The notes under the pieces: generated by a model
The model's database searches: none
Seen by the model: only the letters and a program-made list of their open reading frames with translations
Told to the model about the DNA's origin: nothing
Part shown: one piece after another, positions 14,484 to 21,448 of the stretch
Position numbering within the stretch: position 1 is the first letter of the stretch
How the letters are laid out: every line of letters starts with the position of its first letter
DNA from: a virus
IMG/VR virus record: IMGVR_UViG_3300022413_000018
Location: 1-43,408 of that record
Direction: 5' to 3' (one strand)
Length of the DNA: 43,408 nt
Translations under genes and position numbers: made by a program

Positions 14484-16340
14484 ATGCAGACCGCCTGGAC
14501 CGACGCAGAGGCGATGATGATCCGCATCCGCCGGGATGAAACCTGGCGCGACAAGGGTCTGACGCACTTCGACGAGGCGGTGCAGCGCTACTTTGGCCCG
14601 GCCTATGAGCCTGGGACGGTCACGGACGGGCGTCACGACCCGTACAACGCGGCCTTCGGTCTGATCTCGAACACGCTGCCTTCCCTGGCGTTCGCGCGCC
14701 CCCGGGTGCACGTGAAGTCTGGCCGGCGCGGCCCCTATGGCTTCGTGGCCAAGGCCGAGCACCACTTCATCAACCGTTGGATCGTGGACACGAAGTTCCA
14801 CAAGCACCTCGAAGCGGTGGGCACGGACTACCTGTTCAATTGGTCGATGACGGGCGTGATGATGGAGCCGCGTCCGGGCTTTCTGATGCACGGCAACCCG
14901 GTGTGGTGGCCGCAGCTCTTCCGCATCCCGCAGCGCCAGTGCGGCTTCGACCACACGGCCACGAGCTGGGAGACTAAGCGCCACTCGTGGCACATGACCA
15001 TCGAGGAGATGGAGGTCATGCGCGACATGGCCAAGGCGGACGCTGAGCTTCCGCCGGCCGACCGCGAGGGCTGGGACCTCGATGCGATCGAGCACCTGGC
15101 GATCGGCGAGGGTGTGAACAAGGCCCGCCCCGAGCTCGAAGGCGACGCGGACGGGGACGTGGCGGAGCCGATCAGCTACTACACGTTCTGGGACCCGAGC
15201 GGGAAGATCGACGAGGAGAACACCGAGGAGAAGGGTTACTTCGGCACGCTGACCACGGTGGCCTGGAACACCGAGGGTGACGCGGTGTTCCTGAAGCCGG
15301 AGGTGGACTACTTCGGTCCGCGGCGCGGTCCGCACAACCTGTACGGCACGTACACAGTCCCCAACCGCCCGTGGCCCCTCTCTGCGCTCGTGGCGACCTG
15401 GGACCAGCAGCGCGAGCTGAACGACATCGCCAACGCCAACAACGCGTCGGCGCGCAAGTACAAGCGCCTGGCGCTGGCGGACGATCCGGACTTGGTGCGC
15501 CTGATCAAGTCGGGCCAGCACGACTACGCCTTCTACCACGAGGGGTTGGACAAGGACCGGGTGATGGAACTCACCATCGGCGGCCTCGACCGCCAGATGC
15601 AGGAGCAGGAGTTCCGCCTTTCGAACGTGCTCGACGAGAACCTCGGGATCACGGACACGCAGCGCGGTCAGCTGTCCGGTGACGCCACGGCGACGGAGGC
15701 GGCTATCGCCTCTGCCTCGGCCGGTACTCGCCAGGGGTACACGCAGAAGAAGTTCATCGACGGCATGGTCGAGGACTTGATGGGCATCCTGCACTTCGGT
15801 CTGAAGGACGACCGCATCTACGCGATGCTGGGCGGCGAGGCTGCGCAAGACCTGGGCATGCAGAACCCGGTCTACCGCGGAGGTGGTAACGAGCCGCTGG
15901 AGGACTTCGAGCTGACGGTTGACGTGAAGTCGTTGGCCTACAACTCGCCGGAGCAGGACAAGCAGGAGGCGTTCGAGGAGATCGAGTACGTGGCTCGCCT
16001 GAGCGAGATGGCGTACGCCTACCCTCACCTGATCATGCCCGAGTTGATCGAGCTCACCTCGGAGCGTGCCGGGTTCCCGGACGTTGCGCGCGTGTTCGAT
16101 CACAAGGTCATCCAGGACATGCGGGAGCTCCACGCGCAGCAGGCGCTGCAGGAGCCACAGGAGACGAGCGCTCCCGAAGCGCGCGTGGGCAAGAGCTCGG
16201 GACCGACCAGGCTGCTGATTGGTGGTGGTGGCGCTGCGGCGCCGAAGAGCATGAAGCCGCAGAACTCGACTTCGGACGGGCCTGGGTCGAGTGCTGACGC
16301 GATGCGGCCCGCGGCCCTGCGAGCCGGAGGTGGCGCGTGA
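14484..16340 (+). CDS. portal protein, 618 aa
   Basis: Placed directly after TerL. The sequence has the features of podovirus portals: an N-terminal helix-rich wing and a central segment with QQRELNDIANANNASARKYK (~residues 310-330). Next is a DRVMELTIGGLDRQMQEQEF helix, then a conserved segment DENLGITDTQRGQLSGDATATEAA (~390-413) that fits the tunnel/crown region. The last 70 residues are Gly/Ala/Pro-rich and probably disordered. It forms the dodecameric ring at the packaging vertex. ATG at 14484 behind GAGGGTGATCGCGAAGCG. The stop overlaps the next ATG. Confidence 0.9.
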   Translation: MQTAWTDAEAMMIRIRRDETWRDKGLTHFDEAVQRYFGPAYEPGTVTDGRHDPYNAAFGLISNTLPSLAFARPRVHVKSGRRGPYGFVAKAEHHFINRWIVDTKFHKHLEAVGTDYLFNWSMTGVMMEPRPGFLMHGNPVWWPQLFRIPQRQCGFDHTATSWETKRHSWHMTIEEMEVMRDMAKADAELPPADREGWDLDAIEHLAIGEGVNKARPELEGDADGDVAEPISYYTFWDPSGKIDEENTEEKGYFGTLTTVAWNTEGDAVFLKPEVDYFGPRRGPHNLYGTYTVPNRPWPLSALVATWDQQRELNDIANANNASARKYKRLALADDPDLVRLIKSGQHDYAFYHEGLDKDRVMELTIGGLDRQMQEQEFRLSNVLDENLGITDTQRGQLSGDATATEAAIASASAGTRQGYTQKKFIDGMVEDLMGILHFGLKDDRIYAMLGGEAAQDLGMQNPVYRGGGNEPLEDFELTVDVKSLAYNSPEQDKQEAFEEIEYVARLSEMAYAYPHLIMPELIELTSERAGFPDVARVFDHKVIQDMRELHAQQALQEPQETSAPEARVGKSSGPTRLLIGGGGAAAPKSMKPQNSTSDGPGSSADAMRPAALRAGGGA

Positions 16341-16696
16341 ATGAGTACGAGTTCGTCAACGTCGAGTCGATGGAGGATCGCGTCGTGCTCAGGATGGAGC
16401 ACGAGCCCCGCTCGTTCGATCGGGTCGAACTAGACGGCAAGACCTACGTCTACCCGGCCAAGATGCCCCAGTGTGGCCCCTCGCAGAAGGGTGCTGGCCG
16501 TGGCGCTCAGCGCGACTCGGTCACGTCTTACACGTTGCCCCTCAAGGGCACCGCGATGGCCAAGAACATGCCGCCGATCGAGAAGTTCGGCGGCGCCTAC
16601 GACGCTGATGGGGTCGCTCACTTCGAAACGAAGGGGCAGTACGGCCAGTACGCCCCGGCGACCGAGACCGAGGACGGCGGGTTCGTCCAGACCTGA
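16337..16696 (+). CDS. hypothetical protein between portal and scaffold, 119 aa
   Basis: ATG at 16337 overlaps the portal stop. The N-terminal half is a compact beta-rich stretch (VVLRMEHEPRSFDRVELDGK, then KTYVYPAKMPQ). The C-terminal half is Gly/Thr/Glu-rich and probably unfolded. Position suggests a head-assembly accessory. No family recognised. Confidence 0.65.
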   Translation: MNEYEFVNVESMEDRVVLRMEHEPRSFDRVELDGKTYVYPAKMPQCGPSQKGAGRGAQRDSVTSYTLPLKGTAMAKNMPPIEKFGGAYDADGVAHFETKGQYGQYAPATETEDGGFVQT

Positions 16697-16707
16697 GGAG
16701 AACGAAG

Positions 16708-17748
16708 ATGTACGGAGCAGACGGAGAAGTGCCCTTGGTGGAGGCGATCGGGGACACCGGCATGGGTGCCATGGGCGACCCTGAGCCGCCGAGCGCGTGG
16801 TTGGACAAGCACGATGAGGACGGCGACGACGAGGACGTCGAGCTCGGTGGCACGCGTGATGTCTTTGGCATCGAGGAGCGGGAGCCGAAGGACGAGCCGG
16901 AGACTGAAGAGCCCGAGGAGGAATCAACCGAGGAGGCCGACCCCGGCACCTCGGAGGAAGAGACCGTGGCAGGCGAGGGGGACGGCGACTACGAGCGCGC
17001 CATCTCCGCACTCCGTCGTGCCAAGATCTCGAACGGGGTGATCGGCAAGCTCACGCGCGCCGAGATCCTCGCGGATGGTGGAGCGTTGTCGGCGGCTCAG
17101 GCCGCCACCGACGCGAAGTTCGACGAGCATTCACGCACCGTACAGTCGCTGAAGGAAGGTCGCGGCAGGGACGAGAGCAGAGAGGAGCCGGGAGATGTCG
17201 AGTCCGCCGGCCACCCCTCAACTGCCACCCTCGAAGCTGCGCAGAAGACCTTCGCGGACGCGATCGGTGTGGACGAAGCAACCGTCGGGCCGGCCCTTAC
17301 GTCGTTCGGTACGGCGCTCACGGAGCCGCTGATGAAGCAGTTGAACCAGGGCATCGAAGTCCTCGCTCAGCTCGACAGCGTGCTTGGTGCGGTGCTCTAC
17401 CGGGGCGCGAGGACTGAGCTGTCGTCTGGGGACGGAGCGCCGTTCCCGCAGCTCGCTGATGCCGAGGTGTACGCCCCGGTTCAGGCCAAGGCGAAGACCC
17501 TGCTAGCGACCGGAGACTATGCGCACATGGACCCCATGGAGGGTGTCAAGGCTGCGATTTCGGACGCTTCGGGGATCTTGCTTCGGTCGGAGCTCAAGGA
17601 CGGAGCCAAGGCTGAGGTTTCGAAGGAAGCGGCCGCAAAGAAGCGTGGAAACGTGCGGCGCCCCGGCGGCAAGAGGCCCTCGGCCAAGCTCACTGAATTC
17701 GGTGCAGCTCAGTCGGTCCTCGACCGGTTGGAGGCGTCGGATCGCTGA
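16708..17748 (+). CDS. scaffolding protein, 346 aa
   Basis: ATG at 16708 behind GAGGAGAACGAAG. The N-terminal 95 residues are extremely acidic (long Glu/Asp stretches such as EPETEEPEEESTEEADP). The middle is helical, with DAKFDEHSRTVQSLKEGRGR, and the C-terminus is basic (KKRGNVRRPGGKRPSAKL). An acidic helical body with a basic coat-binding tail, immediately before the coat gene, is the usual scaffold layout. No protease is encoded nearby, so scaffold release is probably without cleavage. Confidence 0.82.
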   Translation: MYGADGEVPLVEAIGDTGMGAMGDPEPPSAWLDKHDEDGDDEDVELGGTRDVFGIEEREPKDEPETEEPEEESTEEADPGTSEEETVAGEGDGDYERAISALRRAKISNGVIGKLTRAEILADGGALSAAQAATDAKFDEHSRTVQSLKEGRGRDESREEPGDVESAGHPSTATLEAAQKTFADAIGVDEATVGPALTSFGTALTEPLMKQLNQGIEVLAQLDSVLGAVLYRGARTELSSGDGAPFPQLADAEVYAPVQAKAKTLLATGDYAHMDPMEGVKAAISDASGILLRSELKDGAKAEVSKEAAAKKRGNVRRPGGKRPSAKLTEFGAAQSVLDRLEASDR

Positions 17749-17798
17749 CCTAGCGGCGCAGTAACAGGCCGGCGCAGACCGGCTCACAGGACTCGACA

Positions 17799-18995
17799 AT
17801 GAGCATCCCGACCGTCTTTGCGGACTTCCTGCAGGCGCAGGACAGTTCGTACCTCAACACTCCCCAGAAGATGGTGGAGGCCCTCTCGTACCGCAAGTCG
17901 GCGTGGCGCCGCTTGCTGTCCGGGAAGAGCCCCCGGCACTATCTCCAGGGCGGCAAGTCGATCAAGAGCTTCATCATGCTCGACGATCAGAACTCCGCTC
18001 ACTTCTACGGCATCGGCGACGAAGAGTCTCCGAGTCAGCCGCAGACCGTGTCCTCGTGGGAAGCCTCGTGGCGCTTCATGCGCGCGAGCTACACCTACGA
18101 CGACGAGACGGTCAAGCTGAACGTCGCCGGCCTCGGCCGCACGGCGCGCCACAAGGTGTACTTCACCTTCAAGCAGCAGCTCGAACAGGCGATGTGGATC
18201 GACCAGTTCAAGCTGATGGAGCGTCAGCTCTGGGCCACGGCCAACGCGACGGAGATGGAGTCGACGACCTCGGGCAAGCAGCCCCAGTCGTTCCCCGTCT
18301 TCAACAACGAGTTCGACAACGGCCTGTGCGCCGACGGTGGCTACACCACCACGGTGCAGGGCATCAGTCGGGTCAACAAAGCGCAGTGGCGTCCGCAGCG
18401 GCTGTCGTACGACAACGATGGCACGGGCACCCCGTCCATTCTGCCGGCGATGAGCCGGATGTTCCGTCAGCTCGGCTACGACGGCCTTCCGGACATGGCG
18501 CACTTCAGCTCGAAGTCGACCATGCCTGCGGTCGTGTGGACCCAGCTCGATGGCGTCATGATGTACGAGGACTCGATGCGCACCGGTCAGGACACCTTCG
18601 TCTACACCGGTCGTCAGGACCCGGCCTACCCGAACCCGACGATCCACGGTGTGCCCGTGGAGTACGCGTCGCGTCTCGACACCGCCGCGATCTACCCGAC
18701 GGGCGGTGCCGGAGGCACGGCCACTGGCGCGCAGAGCACCTACGACGACACTTCCGGCGACGACAACTCCGGGCCGCGGTTCCACTTCTTCAACCTCGAC
18801 GATGCATGCCCGCTGTTCCACAGCGAGATGTACATGGAGAAGCACCCGCCGCAGAACCCGTACCGGCAGCCCTCGCGGCACACCGTGTACGTGGACACCT
18901 ACTACAACGTGGTGCTCCACAACGCCCGCACCCAGGGGACGCTGTACCCGTCCGACGACCAGGTCGGCTACGTCACCCCGCCCTCGACTGAGTAG
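17799..18995 (+). CDS. major capsid (coat) protein, 398 aa
   Basis: Follows the scaffold gene after 50 bases that contain a small GCCGG/CCGGC hairpin (17768-17783) and the binding site ACAGGACTC. The 398-residue size fits HK97-fold coat proteins. A helical N-terminal arm (MSIPTVFADFLQAQDSSYLN) precedes a long helix region (KVYFTFKQQLEQAMWIDQFK; a spine-helix candidate) and beta-rich domains ending near VYVDTYYNVVLHNARTQG. Codon use looks very GC3-biased, as expected for a highly expressed protein. The call rests on gene order, size and composition rather than a specific motif. Confidence 0.85.
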   Translation: MSIPTVFADFLQAQDSSYLNTPQKMVEALSYRKSAWRRLLSGKSPRHYLQGGKSIKSFIMLDDQNSAHFYGIGDEESPSQPQTVSSWEASWRFMRASYTYDDETVKLNVAGLGRTARHKVYFTFKQQLEQAMWIDQFKLMERQLWATANATEMESTTSGKQPQSFPVFNNEFDNGLCADGGYTTTVQGISRVNKAQWRPQRLSYDNDGTGTPSILPAMSRMFRQLGYDGLPDMAHFSSKSTMPAVVWTQLDGVMMYEDSMRTGQDTFVYTGRQDPAYPNPTIHGVPVEYASRLDTAAIYPTGGAGGTATGAQSTYDDTSGDDNSGPRFHFFNLDDACPLFHSEMYMEKHPPQNPYRQPSRHTVYVDTYYNVVLHNARTQGTLYPSDDQVGYVTPPSTE

Positions 18996-19012
18996 TAACT
19001 GAACCTGCACTA

Positions 19013-19041
19013 GCCGCCCGCCGGGTGTTCCGGTGGGCGGC
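19013..19041 (+). other. 12-bp stem-loop after the coat gene
   Basis: GCCGCCCGCCGG pairs with CCGGTGGGCGGC (one G-U pair) around a 5-base loop GTGTT. No T-run follows, so it is not a classic terminator. It may be a partial terminator, a stability element protecting the 3' end of coat mRNA, or an RNase processing site. A second small hairpin, CCTCG-AA-CGAGG, follows around 19055-19066. Confidence 0.7.
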
Positions 19042-19082
19042 GACTGCACTGACCTCCTCGAACGAGGAACAGGAAGAGTCTT

Positions 19083-19571
19083 ATGAGTTTCGAAAAAGCA
19101 GGTGGCGGACCCGGTGAGGGTCTCTTTCCCGCTCTGCGTCGTGTCCGTGTTCGCTTCACCGACGCTGCCGTTGTGGGCGACCACATGATGTTCGACATGG
19201 ACACCACTACGCTGACCTTCGGCGAGGGTGGCGCTCCCGGGTCGGACGCGTTCAACACGGTGAAGGACATGGCCGTCTCCGCCACTGCCCTCCGGCGTGC
19301 GGAGGGCTACTTCTACGGCTTCGCGGAAGAAGTCACGGCGGCCGGGGCCGATGGTTGGGTCACGGTCCGTGGAAAGTTCACGGGCGTGCGCGCGACCGCG
19401 GGCATGACGTTCGGTCACTTCGGTGTGCCGGACACTACGACCGATGGAACGGTGGCCGCGGCGACGGGTTCCACTGGCGGTAAGCTGATCGTGCTCTGCA
19501 CCAGCTTGGTGGCCTCGGGGCAGTGCAACGGCATTGTCAACGGTATCGAGGGGTTCGGAAACGACGTCTAG
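19083..19571 (+). CDS. probable capsid decoration/stabilising protein, 162 aa
   Basis: ATG at 19083 behind GAACAGGAAGAGTCTT. The protein is Gly, Thr, Val and Ala-rich with beta-strand character throughout (TTTLTFGEGGAPGSDAFNTV; ADGWVTVRGKFTGVRATAGM) and no long helix. A small beta-rich protein directly after the coat is commonly a head decoration protein or a minor coat component. It is isolated by strong stem-loops on both sides, which suggests separately tuned mRNA levels. No named family recognised. Confidence 0.65.
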   Translation: MSFEKAGGGPGEGLFPALRRVRVRFTDAAVVGDHMMFDMDTTTLTFGEGGAPGSDAFNTVKDMAVSATALRRAEGYFYGFAEEVTAAGADGWVTVRGKFTGVRATAGMTFGHFGVPDTTTDGTVAAATGSTGGKLIVLCTSLVASGQCNGIVNGIEGFGNDV

Positions 19572-19599
19572 ACCCCTCGGTCTCTCTCTTCTCTTCGGT

Positions 19600-19638
19600 G
19601 GTGCCGTCCGCCGCACCCCACTCGTGGCGGGCGGCACC
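19600..19638 (+). other. 13-bp stem-loop after the decoration-protein gene
   Basis: GGTGCCGTCCGCC (19600-19612) pairs with GGCGGGCGGCACC (19626-19638), with one wobble pair, around a 13-base loop. It is preceded by a pyrimidine-rich run (TCTCTCTCTTCTCTTC) and not followed by Ts. Together with the stem at 19013 it brackets the decoration gene. Confidence 0.7.
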
Positions 19639-19661
19639 CTTCAGACAACCAGGGGCAACGC

Positions 19662-20648
19662 ATGGGACTCATCGCAGGACAGATCTACAAGGAGATGACC
19701 CAGGCCCTACGTGGCCCTGGATCTGCCAATCTGTCGATGCAGGATGTGGCCAACGACATGGGCGAGTACCTGTGCTCGATGCGCTCCTGGAGATGGAAGG
19801 AGCCGCGCCCTTTCTACTTCGACCTGCGCGGCATCATCGAGGACTCGACCTGTGATTGGACGGACTCGACCAAGCTGCTGGTGCCCTCGACGGGTGATCC
19901 TTTCGCCGACTACGTCCACCTGGTGGGTGATCGAGTGCTGATCAACTCGGGTACGGGGCTTGCGACCGGCATCACCGGGAAGCGTGTGTCGGTCACGGGC
20001 ACGTCCGGTTCTGGACCGGTCAGTCTGGTTCTGGATGAGGACATCTCAGCGGCCGGCGACATCTCGTCGAGCGACATCAACGTGACCCTGCGCCTCGACA
20101 CCTTCGACGTGGACGAGACGATCAAGGAGGTCTTGAAGCTGGAGGTGACCGACGGCCTCTTCAACGGCATCACGATGGTCGACCAGGCCACGATGCTGCA
20201 CAAGCGGACGAGCGCGCTGGAGACCACCTCACCCTGGGAGTACTTCGTGTGCTTCTCGTGGCCCGAGGATGCGAACGGCATCCCGCGCCCTGTCGGTGAG
20301 GTGTGGCCCGCTCCTCAGGGTGATTCCGTGCAGGGGTTTACCGCGTGGGCGAAGACGGGCTGGGTGTACTTGTCGACCGACACGAGCTCGGTGCGTGTCC
20401 CTGATTGGCTCTACCGTCTGTACAAGAACCTCTGTCGCGAGGCCTGGATGGGTCTCCACAATCACGAGGGCGTTGGATTCGACCAGCGTATAGCGATGGT
20501 CTCCGAGTCGCACACGTACCAGATCGCACGCCAGCGCGACGCTTCCTTCCAGGTCGAGGCGGGTCCTATCTCCAACGGACACGCGGACATGGCGGGCCGC
20601 AACTTCTCTCTCTTCAACAACGATTCCCTTTCAGGGGGGCCTGTCTGA
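19662..20648 (+). CDS. head-tail connector/adaptor (tail tubular A-like), 328 aa
   Basis: ATG at 19662 behind CCAGGGGCAACGC. The N-terminus MGLIAGQIYKEMTQALRG followed by DVANDMGEYLCSMRSWRWKE gives the paired helices of podovirus adaptor proteins. A beta-rich insert follows (residues ~70-140), then helices (YRLYKNLCREAWMGLHNHEG). It would form the ring between portal and nozzle. Assignment comes from helix pattern, size and position directly before the nozzle-type protein. Confidence 0.7.
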   Translation: MGLIAGQIYKEMTQALRGPGSANLSMQDVANDMGEYLCSMRSWRWKEPRPFYFDLRGIIEDSTCDWTDSTKLLVPSTGDPFADYVHLVGDRVLINSGTGLATGITGKRVSVTGTSGSGPVSLVLDEDISAAGDISSSDINVTLRLDTFDVDETIKEVLKLEVTDGLFNGITMVDQATMLHKRTSALETTSPWEYFVCFSWPEDANGIPRPVGEVWPAPQGDSVQGFTAWAKTGWVYLSTDTSSVRVPDWLYRLYKNLCREAWMGLHNHEGVGFDQRIAMVSESHTYQIARQRDASFQVEAGPISNGHADMAGRNFSLFNNDSLSGGPV

Positions 20649-21448
20649 TGACACTCAGCGATCCGCGCATCCGCGGGAACACCTACTTCCTCGTGTTCCA
20701 GGACACGACGTTCATGTCGTCCACCGACGGGACCCTCAACACGGGTCTCGTGTATCCGTTTGACAAGTACTCCGCTGAGTTCGCCTTCAGCGGGCTGCCG
20801 ACGGCGGCCCAGACCATCACGGTGGGGAGCAACCTCTACACCTGGAGGGCTGCACCTGGAGCGGAGGAGAACGCCATTCTCATCGGCGCTGACGCCGATG
20901 CTTGTGCGGAGAACCTGCGCCAGGCACTGATCGACGGTCAGGACGCCCATAGCGATGCGACCGGCAGTGGCACGCTTTATGGTTCGGGCACGTCGCTCAA
21001 CCCGGACATCCTGCACGCCGAGCGCGGCGCATCCGACGCTAAGGTCCACGTCACCGCCGCGTCCCCGATCATCGTTTCCGAAACATCGGGCAACATGGTC
21101 CTGGCCGGATTCGATTCCGGCACCCCGAATCTGACGGGGTTCATGCAGCGGATGCACGCGGGCGATTACACGGAGATCAAGGCCCACTCGACCTGCGCCG
21201 ACTGGACCGGAGCGCTCATCACTGGCTACGGCCAGTCGGCCATTGCGAGCGGCACCCCGGCCGACGAGGTGGTCCACATCTTCGGTCACGACGGGGCGCA
21301 CGCGGCGTCGTACCTGTTTGACGCGACCGCCGGGGGCAGCCCGTTTCTGCCTGTTCAGGTCAACACACGCGACGGTGTTTCGGCGAAGCTCGCGAGCGCC
21401 ACCGACAATCAGGCGGTTGCGGTCTACTTCCGTTCCTCGATGCCCTGA
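20648..21448 (+). CDS. hypothetical tail/neck structural protein, 266 aa
   Basis: ATG at 20648 overlaps the previous TGA by one base. The start MTLSDPRIRGNTYFLVFQDT is followed by a domain with AFSGLPTAAQTITVGSNLYT and an Asn/Ala-rich helix (DADACAENLRQALIDGQDAH). That pattern, 'itvgs.tYtw....a......ig..a..ta.nL..ai', recurs in phage structural proteins that carry a small beta/alpha repeat. The rest is beta-rich. Likely a virion component of the neck or tail. The precise role is unknown. Confidence 0.65.
   Translation: MTLSDPRIRGNTYFLVFQDTTFMSSTDGTLNTGLVYPFDKYSAEFAFSGLPTAAQTITVGSNLYTWRAAPGAEENAILIGADADACAENLRQALIDGQDAHSDATGSGTLYGSGTSLNPDILHAERGASDAKVHVTAASPIIVSETSGNMVLAGFDSGTPNLTGFMQRMHAGDYTEIKAHSTCADWTGALITGYGQSAIASGTPADEVVHIFGHDGAHAASYLFDATAGGSPFLPVQVNTRDGVSAKLASATDNQAVAVYFRSSMP

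Noticed and set aside
14130-19637. Very long minus-strand open frames (667 aa at 14130-16133 and 617 aa at 17784-19637)
   Set aside because: They mirror the portal and coat/decoration genes, as happens in GC-rich sequence with strong third-position bias, and their products are Arg/His/Val-rich without domains.
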